Of a stretch of 64,000 nt of DNA, positions 20,900 to 33,424 are shown piece by piece. A model generated the notes under the pieces. The model saw only the letters and a list, made by a program, of their open reading frames with translations, was not told the origin of the DNA and made no database searches. The translations under genes were made by a program, and so were the position numbers. The stretch is from Lasiosphaeria ovina (taxonomy: Eukaryota; Ascomycota; Sordariomycetes; Sordariales; Lasiosphaeriaceae), in NCBI GenBank assembly GCA_033439765.1, contig JAULSN010000004.1, positions 2,180,001 through 2,244,000 on the forward strand, given 5' to 3'. How positions within the stretch are numbered: the first letter of the stretch is position 1; every line of letters starts with the position of its first letter.

Positions 20900-21566
20900 A
20901 CGCCCCTTGATTTTTCCTCTTGAGAGATATATACACCACACCACACACACAACACACACACCCTCTCTGTAAAAAATACAAGAGGGGGCTGTGTTCAGGC
21001 CTCCCGCCGCCGTCGCACGTATCGGCAGCGGACCGACCCTATTCCTGTGAAAGCAATTTTTGCCCAAACGCCGTTATCCCTTCTATATGTATGCCCTTGG
21101 ACCTTTTGTAGACTCCCACTGCTGCTGCTTGGAAAGCCCTGGCAGACAAATGAAAGATGAATGACGATAGACAGAGAGAGAGAGAGAGATGAGAAATACA
21201 ATAGTTGTACATGGATATGATGACCGACGGAAAAAAAAAAAAAAAGAGTAGCCCATTTCACCCCCCCCCTTCGCTTACCCTCGTCGCCATCCCCATCACC
21301 TACCCCCTTGTTTTTCTCCATTGCCCGATTTCGGAATTTTTTATTTCTTCGTCTTCCACTCAGCCAAAAGAAAAACAACACGAGCAATGCTGTGTATGTA
21401 TGCGTATGCATGCGCGAAGAGGGAAAAACAAAACCAGAAATACGCCGCGCTAGAACCGTGACAGAAATAAGGAAATAAGAAATGAGCGAGGTATGTGCAG
21501 ATAAGGGGGTTGTATGGGCAGGAATAAGAAATGGAGAAAGAAGGAAATAAAGAAACGGGTATTACA

Positions 21567-21606
<40 letters not shown>
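21567..21606. repeat. CA dinucleotide repeat
   Basis: About twenty CA units, 50 bases downstream of the cdc14 stop codon. Confidence 0.92.
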
Positions 21607-21608
<2 letters not shown>

Positions 21609-21657
21609 AAACCAGCGCCCCTCTGTCCTTGATTTCTTTTTCTGCTCCGCAACTTCT

Positions 21658-22717
21658 TCACAGCGCCACCCCGTCAAAGGGCTTGTACGTATCCAGGTCC
21701 TTGAGCAGCTCGTCGACGACGCCGGGCAGGTAGCGGTCGACGTAATGCTTCTTGGTCTCGACAGACAAAGTATTGCCGTTGCTCTCGCTGGCGGCCCTGT
21801 CGCGGCCGGCGGCGGCCTCTGCCACAGAAGCGTTGGAATTGGAATTTGCAGCGGCGCGGCCAGCACCACCTCCGAAAACCTTGGCCAGCTTGCTGGGGCT
21901 GCGCTGCAGCAGTCCGGGGCCGGCGGCCGGGTTGGCGCGCGGGATGGACGGGGTCTCGGGGGTCAGGTAGAAGTACAGGAACTCGGTCAGGCGGAACTTG
22001 ACCTCGCGGCCCGTGTCGCGGCTCTTGAACAGCGACGTAATGGTCAGCAGGCCGTCCAGCTGCTCAAAGACGCGGATGTTGTGCGGCGCGTCGAGCAGCG
22101 CCACCACCAGCGTAATGATGGTCGCGCTCTGGATCGCCGGGCAGTTGATGGGTTCGATGAGGTCGAGGAGGAGCTAAATGGGAAAGGTCAGCGGGGGGGG
22201 GGGGGTGTGTAAAGAGGGGGTTTCCCAGGTTTCTCAGAGCAGGTAGAGATAAAGAACACACATTCATGTGCACGCTCCTCGAGAAGAGCGACTTGCTCGG
22301 CGGGTGCAGCAGCAGCACGCCCTGGATCAGGTCCAGCGCGTTGACGATCAGCAGGTCGTACTTGCCGTCGCCGCCGCGCGCGACCAGCCAGTCGAGCGTC
22401 GTCAGCACGCGTTGCGCCACGTTCCACTCGAAGCCCTCCTGCAGCTTGAAGAACTCGCGGAACGCCGGGTCGCCGGGCAGGTCCGAGAGCGCCTTGCGCG
22501 GCGGCGATGTTGGGGCCGCCGCCGCCGACGACGTCTTGTCTTCCTGCTGCTGTCCAGTGGCCGGCGCTGCTGCTGCTGCTGCCGGCTTCCGCGAATTGCT
22601 CGGCCCCGACAGGCAGATCTGCGCGAGGAGCCCTTCCACCTGCTTGAGACCCTTCTTGATCTTGGCGCCGTCAAACGACGACAGGTTGTCGAAGGCGAGT
22701 GAGAGGAGAGATTCCAT
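21658..22717 (-). CDS. cdc14: Cdc14-type SIN component (cell division control protein 14)
   Basis: Two exons on the minus strand, 22717-22262 and 22173-21658, are joined in phase 0 over an 88-nt GTGTGT...TTTAG intron and give 323 residues. The protein follows the Cdc14 family (PF08045): MESLLSLAFDNLSSFDGAKIKKGLKQVEGLLAQICL at the start, FREFFKLQEGFEWNVAQRVL, then LLDLIEPINCPAIQSATIITLVVALLDAP and EVKFRLTEFLYFYLTPE, ending in YLPGVVDELLKDLDTYKPF. In fission yeast this protein (not the unrelated phosphatase of the same name) binds the kinase Sid1 in the septation initiation network at the spindle pole body. An Ala/Pro/Ser-rich insert (about residues 44-73) is fungal-specific filler. The intron carries a 13-base homopolymer G/C run just before its acceptor. 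Confidence 0.9.
22193..22205. repeat. G homopolymer inside the cdc14 intron
   Basis: Thirteen consecutive G on the plus strand (C in the transcript) lie about 18 bases upstream of the 3' splice site and could affect splicing or sequencing accuracy. Confidence 0.9.
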
Positions 22718-24954
22718 TGTGGAGGTGTGTTGTGTGAGTGTGTTGCTGTGGAGAGCGAGTTGTTGAGAATGGAAGACGAAGGCGGCCAGATGCGCGATGC
22801 GATCCCGATGTCGCAGCTCACTGCGTCGCAATGCGCCCGTCCTCTGTTGACTGCTATGCGATGCGATGCGATCGATTGCGCCTAGATGCTGGAATACCTA
22901 AACAGTTCCCGCTATCCAGTCTCCCGTCTCACGTCAGGATGCCAATTGGGATCCCAATGCAATTGACAGTGTGTGGCGGTGGTTCGAGATGCGCAGCAAG
23001 CTGACGATGCTTTTGATCTGTCGGGAATGGAAGGCGCGCTGAAGATGCGATGATGAAGGAAGGCTGTTGCCGATGCGGGATGCGCTAACACAAATGGAGA
23101 AGAAGCCAGGAAGGAAACAAGAGAAGGAAAATCCGGAGTGGGTTTTTTGCGTCGATGGACAAACAATCAGTCTTGTCTCGGCAGAGTATGGACTCGAGAT
23201 TCCCAAACCAGCCAGTTGGACCTTTTGTTCCCCTTCGCCGGCGACTTAGCGATACCCACTGGGTTGGTTTACCATTCCGCTGTTGCACGCGGTGCCACAG
23301 CAACGGCGCCGATAAGCGCAACCCCGGTCGCTGATACTGTAACAACGTTTGATAAAAGATAGCGCGGGGAATGCAACGCAGGCACGCAGGCACGCCGGCA
23401 ACGCAGGCACATGCAGGCGCGCTGGAAATCAGCAGAGACGAGACCGGGGAGAGTGGGGCGCTCGTGCTCACTGCTCAGGCACCCACCAGGTTCACGGACT
23501 AGGTTCGAAACATCGTCCCAGCACCTGGACATGCAAACGCAAGGCGGCTTTCCTTGGAACCGATGCAACAGTCAAGGCGACACCTGCATAGGTCCCCGGG
23601 CCCTGAAACCGGATCGCGGCGGCGTCTATCGTGAAAAGTACACGTGTGCTGCGTACTGTGTGCCTAAAGAATAGGATACAATCCAGCCCTAGTTTGCACG
23701 TATGTCAGGTGACACGAGGCTCAAGATGCCAACTTGCCTGCAACTCTTACATCTTGACCAAATAACAACGTTAATCAACAAGGAGAAAACGCCCGATAAT
23801 CTTGTCTTGGACTTCTTTAATAATTACTTCTCGTTGTAACTTCTGTTCCAGCCCGCCCCTCTGCTTATCAAACTGTCAAGTTCTCGGTTTGGTGAGGGCC
23901 CCTGTCGGCAGAGCCGACCCCGAGCTAGATTGTATCCATGTAGGTCACGGATACCACGGTGTTGAGCTGGTCAAAGTTGTTCGACGGCGTAGACTGGACG
24001 GGCGGGGTCTTCTTCAGGAATGATCATTCCTCCTGTCATCCCATCGTACCTGGTAGTGAACACATTTTAACAGCTCTGGACTACTCTTGCCATTCTTGCC
24101 TTTCCTCCATACTACCTTCCGCGGATATCGTTGGATGTCAAGGTAGTAATCTCCAGGCAGCCAGCCTCGGCCAGGACGGGTCTTCGCATCAACCAACACC
24201 TTCATTAGAAGCTAGGAGTCTTCCCTTTCTTCAGTTTTACATGCAATTGGCATATTCATTCTCTTGTCTTCTATTCTACAGGCTTGGCCAGCTTACTTTC
24301 CGTCTTGTCGGATTCGCCCTTCATTACCATTTCCAACATTGCTTTCGCGGTCAATGCAGGACTGCTCTATCTGACGCGGGGCGGTGTCCATGACGTGAAG
24401 AAGACCCGTCTTCGCTCTCGCATTCGCACTCGTTCTCTCTTTTTGGCGATTGCGATTGGGAGCAGCTGTCGACTTGGTGCGCATCGCCGCGCCAGTGGTT
24501 ATCGCCGCGGACGATAAAGCTCCCCGCATCGATCTTCCCCACCACACGGCAGGCTAGCAAACAGCCCCGCCGGCCCAACACAACACCATCCCGTCAAACA
24601 CGAGCAGGCTCCCAAGCTCGCCCTAGGCACTACACTTACTCATAGCTAGCTACCTCGTTTGTACCCCTCACCTCACCGACATGTCCTGACGCAGCCTTCT
24701 CTTTCCCTCTCTATTTACTATGCGCCCTAGAGGCCGACTTGTCCACTTGGGTGGGGGCTAACAGAGCTGGGTCGTCGGCAGTTATCGCAACTGCAACCTT
24801 ACCTCGTTACCAAGTTACGTATTCTAGGTGATACGGATAGACTCAAGCCCCACCGCCCGACCCGTCCGTCTTCGAACCTTGGGTAAAATACCCCGCTGCG
24901 GTCGGTGAACGTCTCTACCTAGGTAGGCAGTCGTCGGAAAAGGACCGCGTCACC
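22718..24954. other. Long divergent intergenic region (cdc14 / GGPP synthase)
   Basis: The region separates two divergently transcribed genes and holds both promoters. CCTAGGTAGG motifs lie near 24918, just upstream of the GGPP synthase start. Short frames around 23400-24500 show no recognisable protein pattern. Confidence 0.55.
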
Positions 24955-26199
24955 ATGGCGGATCCGTCTTCATCAAGCTCAACCCCCAACCCGACGACAC
25001 CGACACCGACACCGAACCCAAACCCAAACCCAAACCCTGCCGTCTCGCCTGCCTCTATCCCTCCCCGGACCTCGTCCACCTACTCAGTCTCTTTCAGTCA
25101 GTCTCTCCTAAACCAGTCCAAAGCGCCCCTTAAAACGGTTCCTGAAAGCGAGTCACCCGCAGGCCCGTCAAATTTAGGGCACACACGACAGAGGAGCCGC
25201 AAGACGTCAATATCGACAACCTCATTCCTCCCAGGCGCCATGGCCCAGCCCCCGCCCGACCCCGGCCGCTTCGCCACGGAAGACTTTTTCTCCCATTCCA
25301 GGCGGACATGGTCGGACGAGAAGGAGAAGGTGCTCACAGGCCCGTTTGACTACCTGAACGACCACCCGGGCAAGGACTTTCGGTCCATGCTGGTGAAGGC
25401 GTTTGACGCCTGGCTCGAGGTGCCGTCTGATAGTCTCGAGATCATCACAAAGGTGGTGGGCATGCTGCACTCAGCCTCGCTGCTGGTCGACGATGTTGAG
25501 GATAACAGTCTCCTCCGGCGAGGCTTTCCAGTTGCACACACCATCTTTGGCGTGCCGCAGACTATCAACAGCTCCAACTACGTCTACTTCCTCGCTCTGC
25601 AGGAGCTCCAGAAGCTTAAGAACCAGCGGACCATCAACGTTTACTGCGAAGAGCTCGTGAATCTGCACCGCGGGCAGGGCATGGACCTGTTCTGGCGCGA
25701 CACGCTGACGTGCCCGACCGAGGACGACTACCTGGAGATGGTGAGCAACAAGACGGGCGGGCTATTCCGGCTGGGCATCAAACTGATGCAGGCCGAGTCA
25801 CGGAGCCTGATCGACTGCGTGCCGCTGGTCAACATCATCGGCCTCATCTTCCAGATCGCCGACGACTACCAGAACCTCTTCAGCAAGGAGTACACGGCCA
25901 ACAAGGGCATGTGCGAGGACCTGACCGAGGGGAAGTTCAGCTTCCCCGTAATCCACAGCATCCGCTCAAACCCGACCAATCTCCAGCTGCTCAACATCCT
26001 CAAGCAGAAGACTAGCAACGAGGAGATCAAGCGCTATGCTGTGGCCTACATGGAGAGCACCAAGAGCTTCGAGTACACACGCAAGGTCATCGCCACCCTC
26101 ATCGAGCGCGCCCGCAAGATGGCCGACGAGATTGACGACGGCAGGGGCAAGAGCAAAGGCGTCCACAAGATTCTCGACCGCATGGTTCTCAAGGAATAA
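24955..26199 (+). CDS. ggs1: Geranylgeranyl diphosphate synthase
   Basis: A single-exon gene of 414 residues, close to the 428 residues of Neurospora AL-3. It condenses isopentenyl diphosphate with an allylic diphosphate (normally farnesyl diphosphate) to make geranylgeranyl diphosphate for protein prenylation, carotenoids and diterpenes. The first Asp-rich motif is DDVED (residues 179-183) in [16 protein letters not shown]. The second region reads DDYQN (303-307) followed by [24 protein letters not shown], the fungal GGPPS pattern (trans-isoprenyl diphosphate synthase, PF00348). Residues 1-90 are low-complexity (Thr-Pro and Asn-Pro repeats) and non-catalytic. The start ATG has a good context (GTCACCATGG). 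No terpene cyclase, P450 or carotenoid gene lies nearby, so this is more likely the housekeeping enzyme than a cluster copy. Confidence 0.95.
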   Translation: MADPSSSSSTPNPTTPTPTPNPNPNPNPAVSPASIPPRTSSTYSVSFSQSLLNQSKAPLKTVPESESPAGPSNLGHTRQRSRKTSISTTSFLPGAMAQPPPDPGRFATEDFFSHSRRTWSDEKEKVLTGPFDYLNDHPGKDFRSMLVKAFDAWLEVPSDSLEIITKVVGMLHSASLLVDDVEDNSLLRRGFPVAHTIFGVPQTINSSNYVYFLALQELQKLKNQRTINVYCEELVNLHRGQGMDLFWRDTLTCPTEDDYLEMVSNKTGGLFRLGIKLMQAESRSLIDCVPLVNIIGLIFQIADDYQNLFSKEYTANKGMCEDLTEGKFSFPVIHSIRSNPTNLQLLNILKQKTSNEEIKRYAVAYMESTKSFEYTRKVIATLIERARKMADEIDDGRGKSKGVHKILDRMVLKE

Positions 26200-27108
26200 T
26201 CGGCCGCGCTGGTTTCTCTCGGGGCGCTCTTTTCCGGCTATCCATCTCTGACACAACTTGAAGCATTTCATTGCGAGCATGGATTATTTCTTTCTTTTCC
26301 TTTTACTCTCCTTTCTTTCTGCTGATACCACTGTGGACGAATACCCCTTTCGTCTACCTTGTCCACGGCGCAGGGGAAATGGAAGAATGAGCGAGCTTCT
26401 GGTATTTCTTTTTTGTTCTAGCGAGTCAGTCTGGGCAACCATTCAGGGGTTCTTTTCTTTCGTGATAGGTTCCAGTTAGCCTCTTGAAGAAGAGGAATGC
26501 ATTTTTCGAAGCGATGGCGGGTGCTACTACTAGGAGTGGGCTATGTGATATTTGGTCATTGGGTAAAGCAGGGTTATAGGTATGTAGCCCGTAGTTGGAG
26601 CGATAGTGCTTGGGTATCTATATATCGAGCATAGTTTCCCAGTGTTGTTTCTGACTGACTGATTGATCGATTAGGTAGGCATTGTCTGCTTTTTGTTCTC
26701 TAGTTTTTTGTTGATGTTTTTGTTTCCCCCCGTACTTCCAATGAAGTGCTTTTCTCCCCTTTTTGCTCGTTATTTCTCCGACTAAATAATACATTAGATA
26801 CTTTGCCTATTCATGCTTCTGTCCCAACCGTTCGACTATGCCTATCGACCAGATCTGCTTCATATCTACCCGATCGGTTGACAGGCATTCTCGGACTTGT
26901 CACGGGTGAGTGGTGGTAGAACATATATCGATGAGTGTGAGTTAGTACTGTTACAGCAAACTGTGCGATACATGTACAACACATGTTTCCACAATGTGTG
27001 TGCATTTGCTTATCTGCTATATTTTTGTTTCAAATTTTGGGGGGTTCTTTTACATACTTGCCTGGTGCTTCAGACAAGATACCTAGGTATATTATAATAG
27101 ACAGTACC
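26200..27108. other. Region between convergent genes
   Basis: T-rich 3' flank of the GGPP synthase and 3' flank of the peroxin gene. CCTAGGTA motif near 27082. No gene is seen. Confidence 0.6.
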
Positions 27109-28740
27109 TCAGCTCACATTCTTGCGCTTCACCATGCGCACCCAGCGGCGCCTCCTCCACTCGCCGCGCCTGCCCATGCCCTCCTCGCCCTCCTCCCAGC
27201 TCACGTTCGGCAGGTGATGATGGCTGGCGGCGGCGGCTCCTCCGTGGCCGTTCGAATTCCGGACGGGCGACGGGGCGTCGACGACGACGCTGATCATGCC
27301 GGCGGTGGCGGCGGCGTCGCTCTCGCTGTAGATGTCGTAGACCCAGCGCTCGCCCTCCGTCTCGACCTCGACGCCCGTGATGATGCGCTCCTCGACCCAC
27401 TCGCGGCTCCACAGGTCGAGGGCCCATTTCTTCTCGCTCCACTCCCAGCCGTCGGGGGCCAGCACGTCCTCGAAGAAGCGGGTGCCGCGCGGGCGCTCGC
27501 CGGCTATGCGCGGGGCCGAGAGCGGGTCGTAGGGCGACGGGCTGAACAGCCAGGGCTCCCACTCGCCGCTCGAACTGTCGACGCGCTGGAGCTCAAAGAT
27601 CTCGACCTCGCGCGTCTCGGGCGCCTCGTCCAGGATGATGTCGGAGCGGACCCAGTCGTCGAATATGCCCTCTACCTTCTTGTTTATGGGCTTGGCGATG
27701 CCGGGCTTGGCGGTCTTGCCGCCGTCGCCGGGCTTTCCATCCCCGGGTAGCATATAGTGGCGCTTCGCCTGGTGGATCAGACGTGCCACGCTCGGATGGA
27801 AAGACCAGATGGCAGCCCAGCCGCCGGCCAGGGCAAGCAGGCGCCACGGCAGGAGGTGGGCAGCGAGCATCATGAAGACGCAGGCTGCGAAGAGCAGGAC
27901 GAAGATAGCCGATGACAGAGCCTCGTCTGAGAAGTTGGTCGTGGGGACCACCAGGGCCACAATCTTGTCGTGTGCGACGCTGAAGTCATCCATGGTGTTC
28001 TGCAGCTCGCCGAGGTTGTGGAAGAAGTCGCGAGAGAGCTCCTTGGCGGGCTTGACGGTGCGGGCGGGGGCCAGCGGGGGGCCGCGCGGCGAGTAGCCCA
28101 GGTTGCGGACGCGGTCGGGGTCCGAGGAGGGGGCGGGATGGCGAGCCACAAACGAGGGCACGAATATTCCAAAGAGGGCGATGGCCAAGGGCAGCACGCA
28201 CAGCAGATAGGGGTCGAGGCAGACAAAGGTGTAGACGGCGAGCAGCGACAGCGTGTGCGAGGGGCGGCGCCAGGATAAGACGCGCAGCACGCGGGCCTGG
28301 AACTTGAACATGACGCCGATGCGGGCGTTGAAGCGGCGGAAGTTGTTGGACATGGCAGTCACGGTAAAGCCCGGACGCTCGCCAAAGGTGGGCATGTGGT
28401 GGTCGTCAGCGCCCGCGATGCCGGGGACTTGGTCGGGCGCCGCATCGTCAACGGGTATCATCTGGGAGATGAGCCTGGCAAGAGAGAGCATGGTGTGAGA
28501 TTGGCATGGCAAAGACAGGGCATGGCGGGTATGGCACGGCAGGACAGCATCTTACTTTTCTAAAAGCTTGTCTTGCAGGCTGGCAGCTTTGAATAGATTC
28601 TGGCGGAGGCTCGTCCCCTTCTTGGCCGAGTCGGTGGCCGCGACGGCCTCGTGTAATGTCTCATCGTCGCGGTCATCAACGGCGCCGCGCAGCACGGCTT
28701 CCTCCACCGTGCTGAGAAAGTCCGAGGCTAAGTCTTCCAT
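27109..28740 (-). CDS. Pex24-type peroxisomal membrane protein with dysferlin-like region
   Basis: Two exons on the minus strand, 28740-28556 and 28474-27109, join in phase 2 over an 81-nt GTAAGA...CCAG intron and give 516 residues. The start MEDLASDFLSTVEEA was preferred over an upstream in-frame Met. The protein belongs to the Pex24/Pex28-32 family (PF06398), integral peroxisomal membrane proteins that control peroxisome number and size at ER contacts. Hydrophobic segments lie around LSLLAVYTFVCLDPYLLCVL and SAIFVLLFAACVFMMLAAHLL. The C-terminal half holds the dysferlin-like region: EVEIFELQRVD, EPWLFSPSPYDPLSAPR, GWEWSEKKWALDLWSREWV and the terminal RRRRWVRMVKRK. Which yeast paralogue it matches (Pex24/28/29 or Pex30-32) cannot be settled by eye. 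There are no related neighbours. Confidence 0.88.
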
Positions 28741-29528
28741 GGCGACGTGCTGGTGTAGCGGCAACGACAGTGGAGGACGACCATGTGAGTGAAGTGGCCG
28801 CCACAAGCCTTGCCACGAGGGAGCGTCACTCGAGCCCCACCATGGAGGTCAACTTTGAGGGGGCGCAAGTCGGGTGCCCAATCGAATTTGGAATGCTTCG
28901 CCGACCGAGTCTCGAGGCTGCTGTTGTCTCTGTGCACTCAAAATAATCGCCGTGGACTTGTTATCGGCAGCACAGGTAGGGTAGAAAATGCGCAAGCCCT
29001 CGGCCAACAAAACATTGGGTGGCCTTTTGCAGAAAGGAAGGTTGGCGATGGGAGCCATCTGATGGCGCAGGAACGGATCACCTAAGGCAAGGTAGCTCCG
29101 AAGCCAGCCACGGCGATTGCGTCACATGCTAATACGGGCGGGTGGTCAAGGCGGCGCAACCACTTTGGGATCGACTGACTGCCGCCCGCCGCACGGCCCA
29201 CTGCATCAGGTCTGCATTCCAAAGTGTATTCGGTACCTTCTGGATGTACCGGACAACCTCCAGAGTCCAGAGTCCAAAGCCCCTTCCCCTCATCAGCTGC
29301 AATTCTCGGTCGAGAGTTTTCAGGCTTCCCATCTGTGCGACAAAAGGTGTGCCCACCATGCCCGGGCATGCCAGTTGTTAATTACGACCCAGAGAGCCGG
29401 GTCCTGCGGGTGTGAATCAAGTCAACGCTCGGAGAATTTCCCGCCATGACACCAAAACCGAGCTTGCAGATCCATCCAATTTAGGACTTTCGTTTGGAAA
29501 ATCGACTGGCACTCTCAAGTCCCTCTAT
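28741..29528. other. Intergenic, no gene seen
   Basis: Holds the promoter of the peroxin gene and the 3' flank of the SET-domain gene. Only short frames are present. Confidence 0.55.
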
Positions 29529-30665
29529 CTATTCTTGAAACAACCACTTGTTGAACCGCGCCTCGTCCTGCTCAGGGGGACGAACCGCATCCCTCGGCGT
29601 CTGCCACGCGCTGCCGAAGGCCTTGAAGATGGCGTGGCCGGCGGGGTCGGACGCCAGGGCCGCTGCCCGCTGCGTGTCGGGGCTGTCCTCGCCCTCGCAC
29701 ACGACGCGCGCCTCGTACATGCGCCGCGCGAACACGGCGGCCCTGGCGAGGTCGCCGTGGGCCACGCAGACCTGGAAGGCGTCGTAGCAAGTCCGCGCCA
29801 GCAGGGCGTTTCCGGGGCCGAACTCGTCAGCCAGGTCCCGCAGCAGCGCCCGGCACAGCCGCAGGCTCTTGCCGGGGTTCCGCGCCATCAGCCCCGCGTC
29901 GCCGGTGCTGTCGTCGAGCCGCCGCAGCCGCAGCCGCCGCGAGTCGCTGGCCTGCAGCAGCAGCGCCGCCGCCGCCGACGACGACGACGACGTGAACAAG
30001 CAGCCCCCCGCGCACTCGCACTGGAAACCCAAAAGCCTCGCGCAGGAACGCCTGCCGCTCCGCCCACGGCCCGCCCCGGTCGTACGCGATGGTGATCTCG
30101 TCGCCCGCGCTGATGTCGCGGATCGCGTGCACCGTCTCGCGCCCCGTGCCGCGGTTCCAGCTGTGGTGCGCGTTGGGCACGCAGCTGTGGTTGATGAGGC
30201 TCGCCGTCGCGTAGACGCCGCCCTCGGCCGAGCCGCAGCCGGCAGCGCGTTGGTCTTGACGATGCCGGAGAGCGGGTACCGGCCGGGGTAGTGGTTGTGC
30301 AGCGACAGGAACTGCCGCTGCTCCGTTTTGGGCAGCAACTTCAGCTTGGCGGCCACGGCCCGCTCCACCTCGCTGGGCGCCATGGGTTGCACTGTTAGAA
30401 GCGGCTTCTCGCAGAGGATGCGAGTCCCTGTGGCTATGTCGACGCGGGCAACGAGGCCGCGGCCTTTTCCCGGGATTTCCTTGACCTCGAAAAGGGGGGC
30501 CGTCAAGCTCCTCGGCGAGGCCAAGCGGCTCATTCCATCTGAAATGTCGCCGGCGGGTACTGTCTTGTCTGGAGTGGTAGTGACCTTGTTGTCGTCTTCG
30601 TGGCGGGCCCCGGTGGTGTTCGCAGTGCCTTTATCAGCGGCTCCCTTAGACACGAGGGAAGCCAT
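29529..30665 (-). CDS. SET-domain protein with two compensating frameshifts
   Basis: The frame beginning at 30665 encodes an N-terminal extension, then the SET start (FEVKEIPGKGRGLVARVDIATGTRILCEKPLL) and GIVKTNALPA. The expected core then continues in another frame: GSAEGGVYATASLINHSCVPNAHHSWN, ETVHAIRDISAGDEITIAYD and WAERQAFLREAFGF. It returns to the first frame at GFQCECAGGC, followed by a helical, TPR-like C terminus (GNALLARTCYDAFQVCVAHGD...) ending KWLFQE. A missing base near 30238-30243 and an extra base near 30024-30034 explain this; neither position offers an intron. The pattern is that of fungal SET proteins of the SMYD-like group (NHSCxPN for cofactor binding, CxC after the SET). 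Unless these are assembly errors in GC-rich or homopolymer sequence, about 70 residues of the active core are replaced and the enzyme would be inactive. Confidence 0.65.
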   Translation of the reverse strand: MASLVSKGAADKGTANTTGARHEDDNKVTTTPDKTVPAGDISDGMSRLASPRSLTAPLFEVKEIPGKGRGLVARVDIATGTRILCEKPLLTVQPMAPSEVERAVAAKLKLLPKTEQRQFLSLHNHYPGRYPLSGIVKTNALPAAARPRAASTRRRASSTTAACPTRTTAGTAARGARRCTRSATSARATRSPSRTTGAGRGRSGRRSCARLLGFQCECAGGCLFTSSSSSAAAALLLQASDSRRLRLRRLDDSTGDAGLMARNPGKSLRLCRALLRDLADEFGPGNALLARTCYDAFQVCVAHGDLARAAVFARRMYEARVVCEGEDSPDTQRAAALASDPAGHAIFKAFGSAWQTPRDAVRPPEQDEARFNKWLFQE

Positions 30666-33348
30666 GGTGAGGCTAGCGAGGTCTTGTCGCTAAAAGTCAG
30701 CAGGGTTGGTATGTGTGGTTTTCGTATTGCAAGCGTCAATGACCAGAGAATCGACGGTCTTGAAGTCGCGAAACCCCGAATCAAGGCCCCAGGTGGGAGT
30801 CTTTATACCTGCGCCCTGCAGCATCAGCTGAGTCTTTCTCTCCCAGCTCCATGTCTCCCTATCGCGCGAGTAGTAATTCACGTGTGCCCGCAAAGCCATT
30901 TCGGCTCAGATTCGGATTGGCGCATGTTGCCTGCGGGCACCCTGATTGATTTAGGACGGAGTGTTCGCTTCAGCGGTCCAAATGGCTCCGTTTGCAATGA
31001 CATGGATTTGGCACGGGTTGCTGGAGAGAGGTTGAAAGAAAGGCTGGAAGATGATATTCCCCTTGATCCTGTCCAGTATCTACCCGTTTCGATTCCTCAA
31101 TGGGATTGTCGTTTCTAACCCTTTCATTTTCATCCGATTTATGGGCAGGAATGGGGCGGTGTTTAGATGTTAGGTATAGTAACACGGAAGTACCAAGAGT
31201 GTCTCTGCTCAAGCTCCTGAATGTCTCCGTGTCACATAACCTACCGGCTACACGGGTTCGTGCAGAACGCACGGAAAGCAATGTCATCATGTATTTAATT
31301 GCACCCTCTCACCGACGCAAGTCAGACAGACGGTCTGCCGGGGGGGGCGGGGGGATGGCGAAAAGACTGGATGGTCTTGAACCCGACTGCACATGCACCT
31401 GCTGACGAAATAGAGGATAACTGGGCGCAGGTGACAGTGTTTGTGTGAAGGGACACGGCAGTCAACGCCCTGGTAGCCACTTCACTCAATTTCCCCTCAA
31501 AGATGACATTATCATGAACAGCCTGACACCGCAGGTATTTTGCATTGTCGCTGTCCCTGGATATCGTGTTAAAATGCCGAATTAGGAGGCTCGCTGAGGT
31601 TGACGCAGAGACTATTGTTATGTGTTGTTGTTTCAGGCTCCGGAAGCCAATCAAGACAAGAGCCCTGAACGGGGGAATACCTGGCAGGCACGGAGTGTGT
31701 GTCGTTTTATTCGTCACCTTGCGTAGGCTACCCGCGTATAATGGGAGCAAATATAGGTGTGAATCCGTTGTAAGCTTGGGGGGAATGGAATGGGTAACAG
31801 TAGATAATAGCGGACGCCCGCCTAGCCGCGATTGGATACCGAGACATCACTAAGGGCCGAGGCAGGTAAGTTAATTACAATAGAGAGACACATGTATACA
31901 TCGGGCAGGGCAGGAGACAAAGAGAAACCGTGACGTTGCTGGAAATGAGAGCCGCTAACTAATGTTCCGTGACGCCTGCAGCTAAAAGGAGACGGTGGAG
32001 GGGCGCGCGTCAGATGGGAAATGGGAATTGCGGAAAATGGATCCAGAGACAGAAAAGGAGTGGCAAATCCGAAATTGTAAAAGAGACAGAAAAACCACCA
32101 GCAGGGGCCGAGCTGCAGAAGGAATCAAGCAGAAGCGCGCAAAGTTGGAGCAGATCCTCTCTCATTGCTCCCTAGCCCTCGGTGCGATAATCCCGTATTA
32201 TTAATATATACGGAGTACTGCACACATCAAGACGCGCGCAAGCCATGGGCATTCATCCATTTCCGAAATATATATAAAAAGAATAGAAGAAAGACGCCAT
32301 ATGCGCACCACCTCGCACGGCTGGCGGGCGGCTCCTGCCTCAATACTTGTTGGCCAAAAACCCGGGCATTCAGGCTTTTGGTCCCGATTTCATTGCCGCA
32401 TATGGCGTACTTAATCAGGTACCCAGAGATGCATGAGATATGCACCTAATAAACTTCATGTAAGGGGGGGCGGGTTGCTGAGGCGGTTCCCTTGACTAAA
32501 CCATCGCAATGCCCCGTCTGTTAAGCAAACAATAACATTATTTGGCGGCTCGAGTCTTGGATCGTGGTTGGTTCGCCCAGCTCGAGCTCGTCGCAATGGC
32601 CCGTCCGTTTTTTTGTTGGATGTCTTCCTCACCTTGGGTTGTTTCTGTCGGCAGTCGGAGACGTCGTAATGCAACTCGCTCATTACGAACGGCATTCCAT
32701 GTTGGCTGGCTGCATCCTGCAAGGCGCACGAGCTGTCCGTGGTGAATCGAAAGGAGTCACGAATATCCGTATTCCGTAAGGCAATAAGAAGGAATCGCCC
32801 CGGAAAATGCAGCTTGGGGAAATTGACGGGTGCCAAGCGTTATCTGCCTGGCGGTTTTGGACCAACAGGAAAACAGAAGCCTCAAAAAAAAAGAACTGCA
32901 GACTCGACGGGCAGAGACGGACAGACAGGAACGTCGGCTCATTTGCGAAACACTGGCGAACCCGGTCTTTTGGCTCCGCTGCTGCAACGCGCATTTGAAA
33001 TGGGCCCACCGTGCCATGTCGTGCCCTCGTTTTTTTTTTTAACTGATTGCACACGGCCCAAAACAAGAGAGTTTCGCTAGCGTCATGAGAGCAAAAACTT
33101 ACTAGTATCTCCGCACACCACGATGGATGATGCCACTCAACGGTCGACTGCAGCTAGCCTTATTAAAAATAAAAAATAAAAAGAGCTCCTGCCAGGGGCG
33201 GCCGGCTGCTGCATCGGACGAAAGCGCCCAGTGGGTGGCCGCCCTAAGGCAAGGTACGAAGTACTAGAGGTATGGTGTGAAGGTGCTACGGTACATACAT
33301 ACATGCAGCCAATGCCTTTCAAAGAGGTCGTGATGTGCGCATGTCCAC

Positions 33349-33424
33349 GGGTATTCGGTGCATCCAGGCTCACATGGAAACACCACGAGATGGTATGCAC
33401 AGCACGGCGTACTGTACATACATG
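33349..33424. repeat. Dispersed repeat copy B
   Basis: GGGTATTCGGT-N4-CCAGGCTCA at 33349-33372 and GTACTGTACATACAT at 33409-33423 match the two blocks of the copy at 3566-3639 (20 of 24 identical in the first block; spacing 60 versus 57). Confidence 0.5.

Larger units (their letters stand above)
20636..21657. other. Region between convergent genes, rich in microsatellites
   Basis: Contains a GA-rich stretch (20827-20899), further GA repeats near 21175, an A run near 21231 and a CA repeat (21567-21606). It forms the 3' flanks of the sensor gene and of cdc14. No gene is seen. Confidence 0.6.

Noticed and set aside
25010..25038. Telomere-like CCCAAA repeat
   Set aside because: It encodes the Asn-Pro repeat in the GGPP synthase N terminus, the unit differs from TTAGGG, and it is internal to the gene.
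24955..30665. Terpenoid gene cluster around the GGPP synthase
   Set aside because: Neighbours are a septation protein, a peroxin and a SET protein. No cyclase, P450, transporter or regulator is present.
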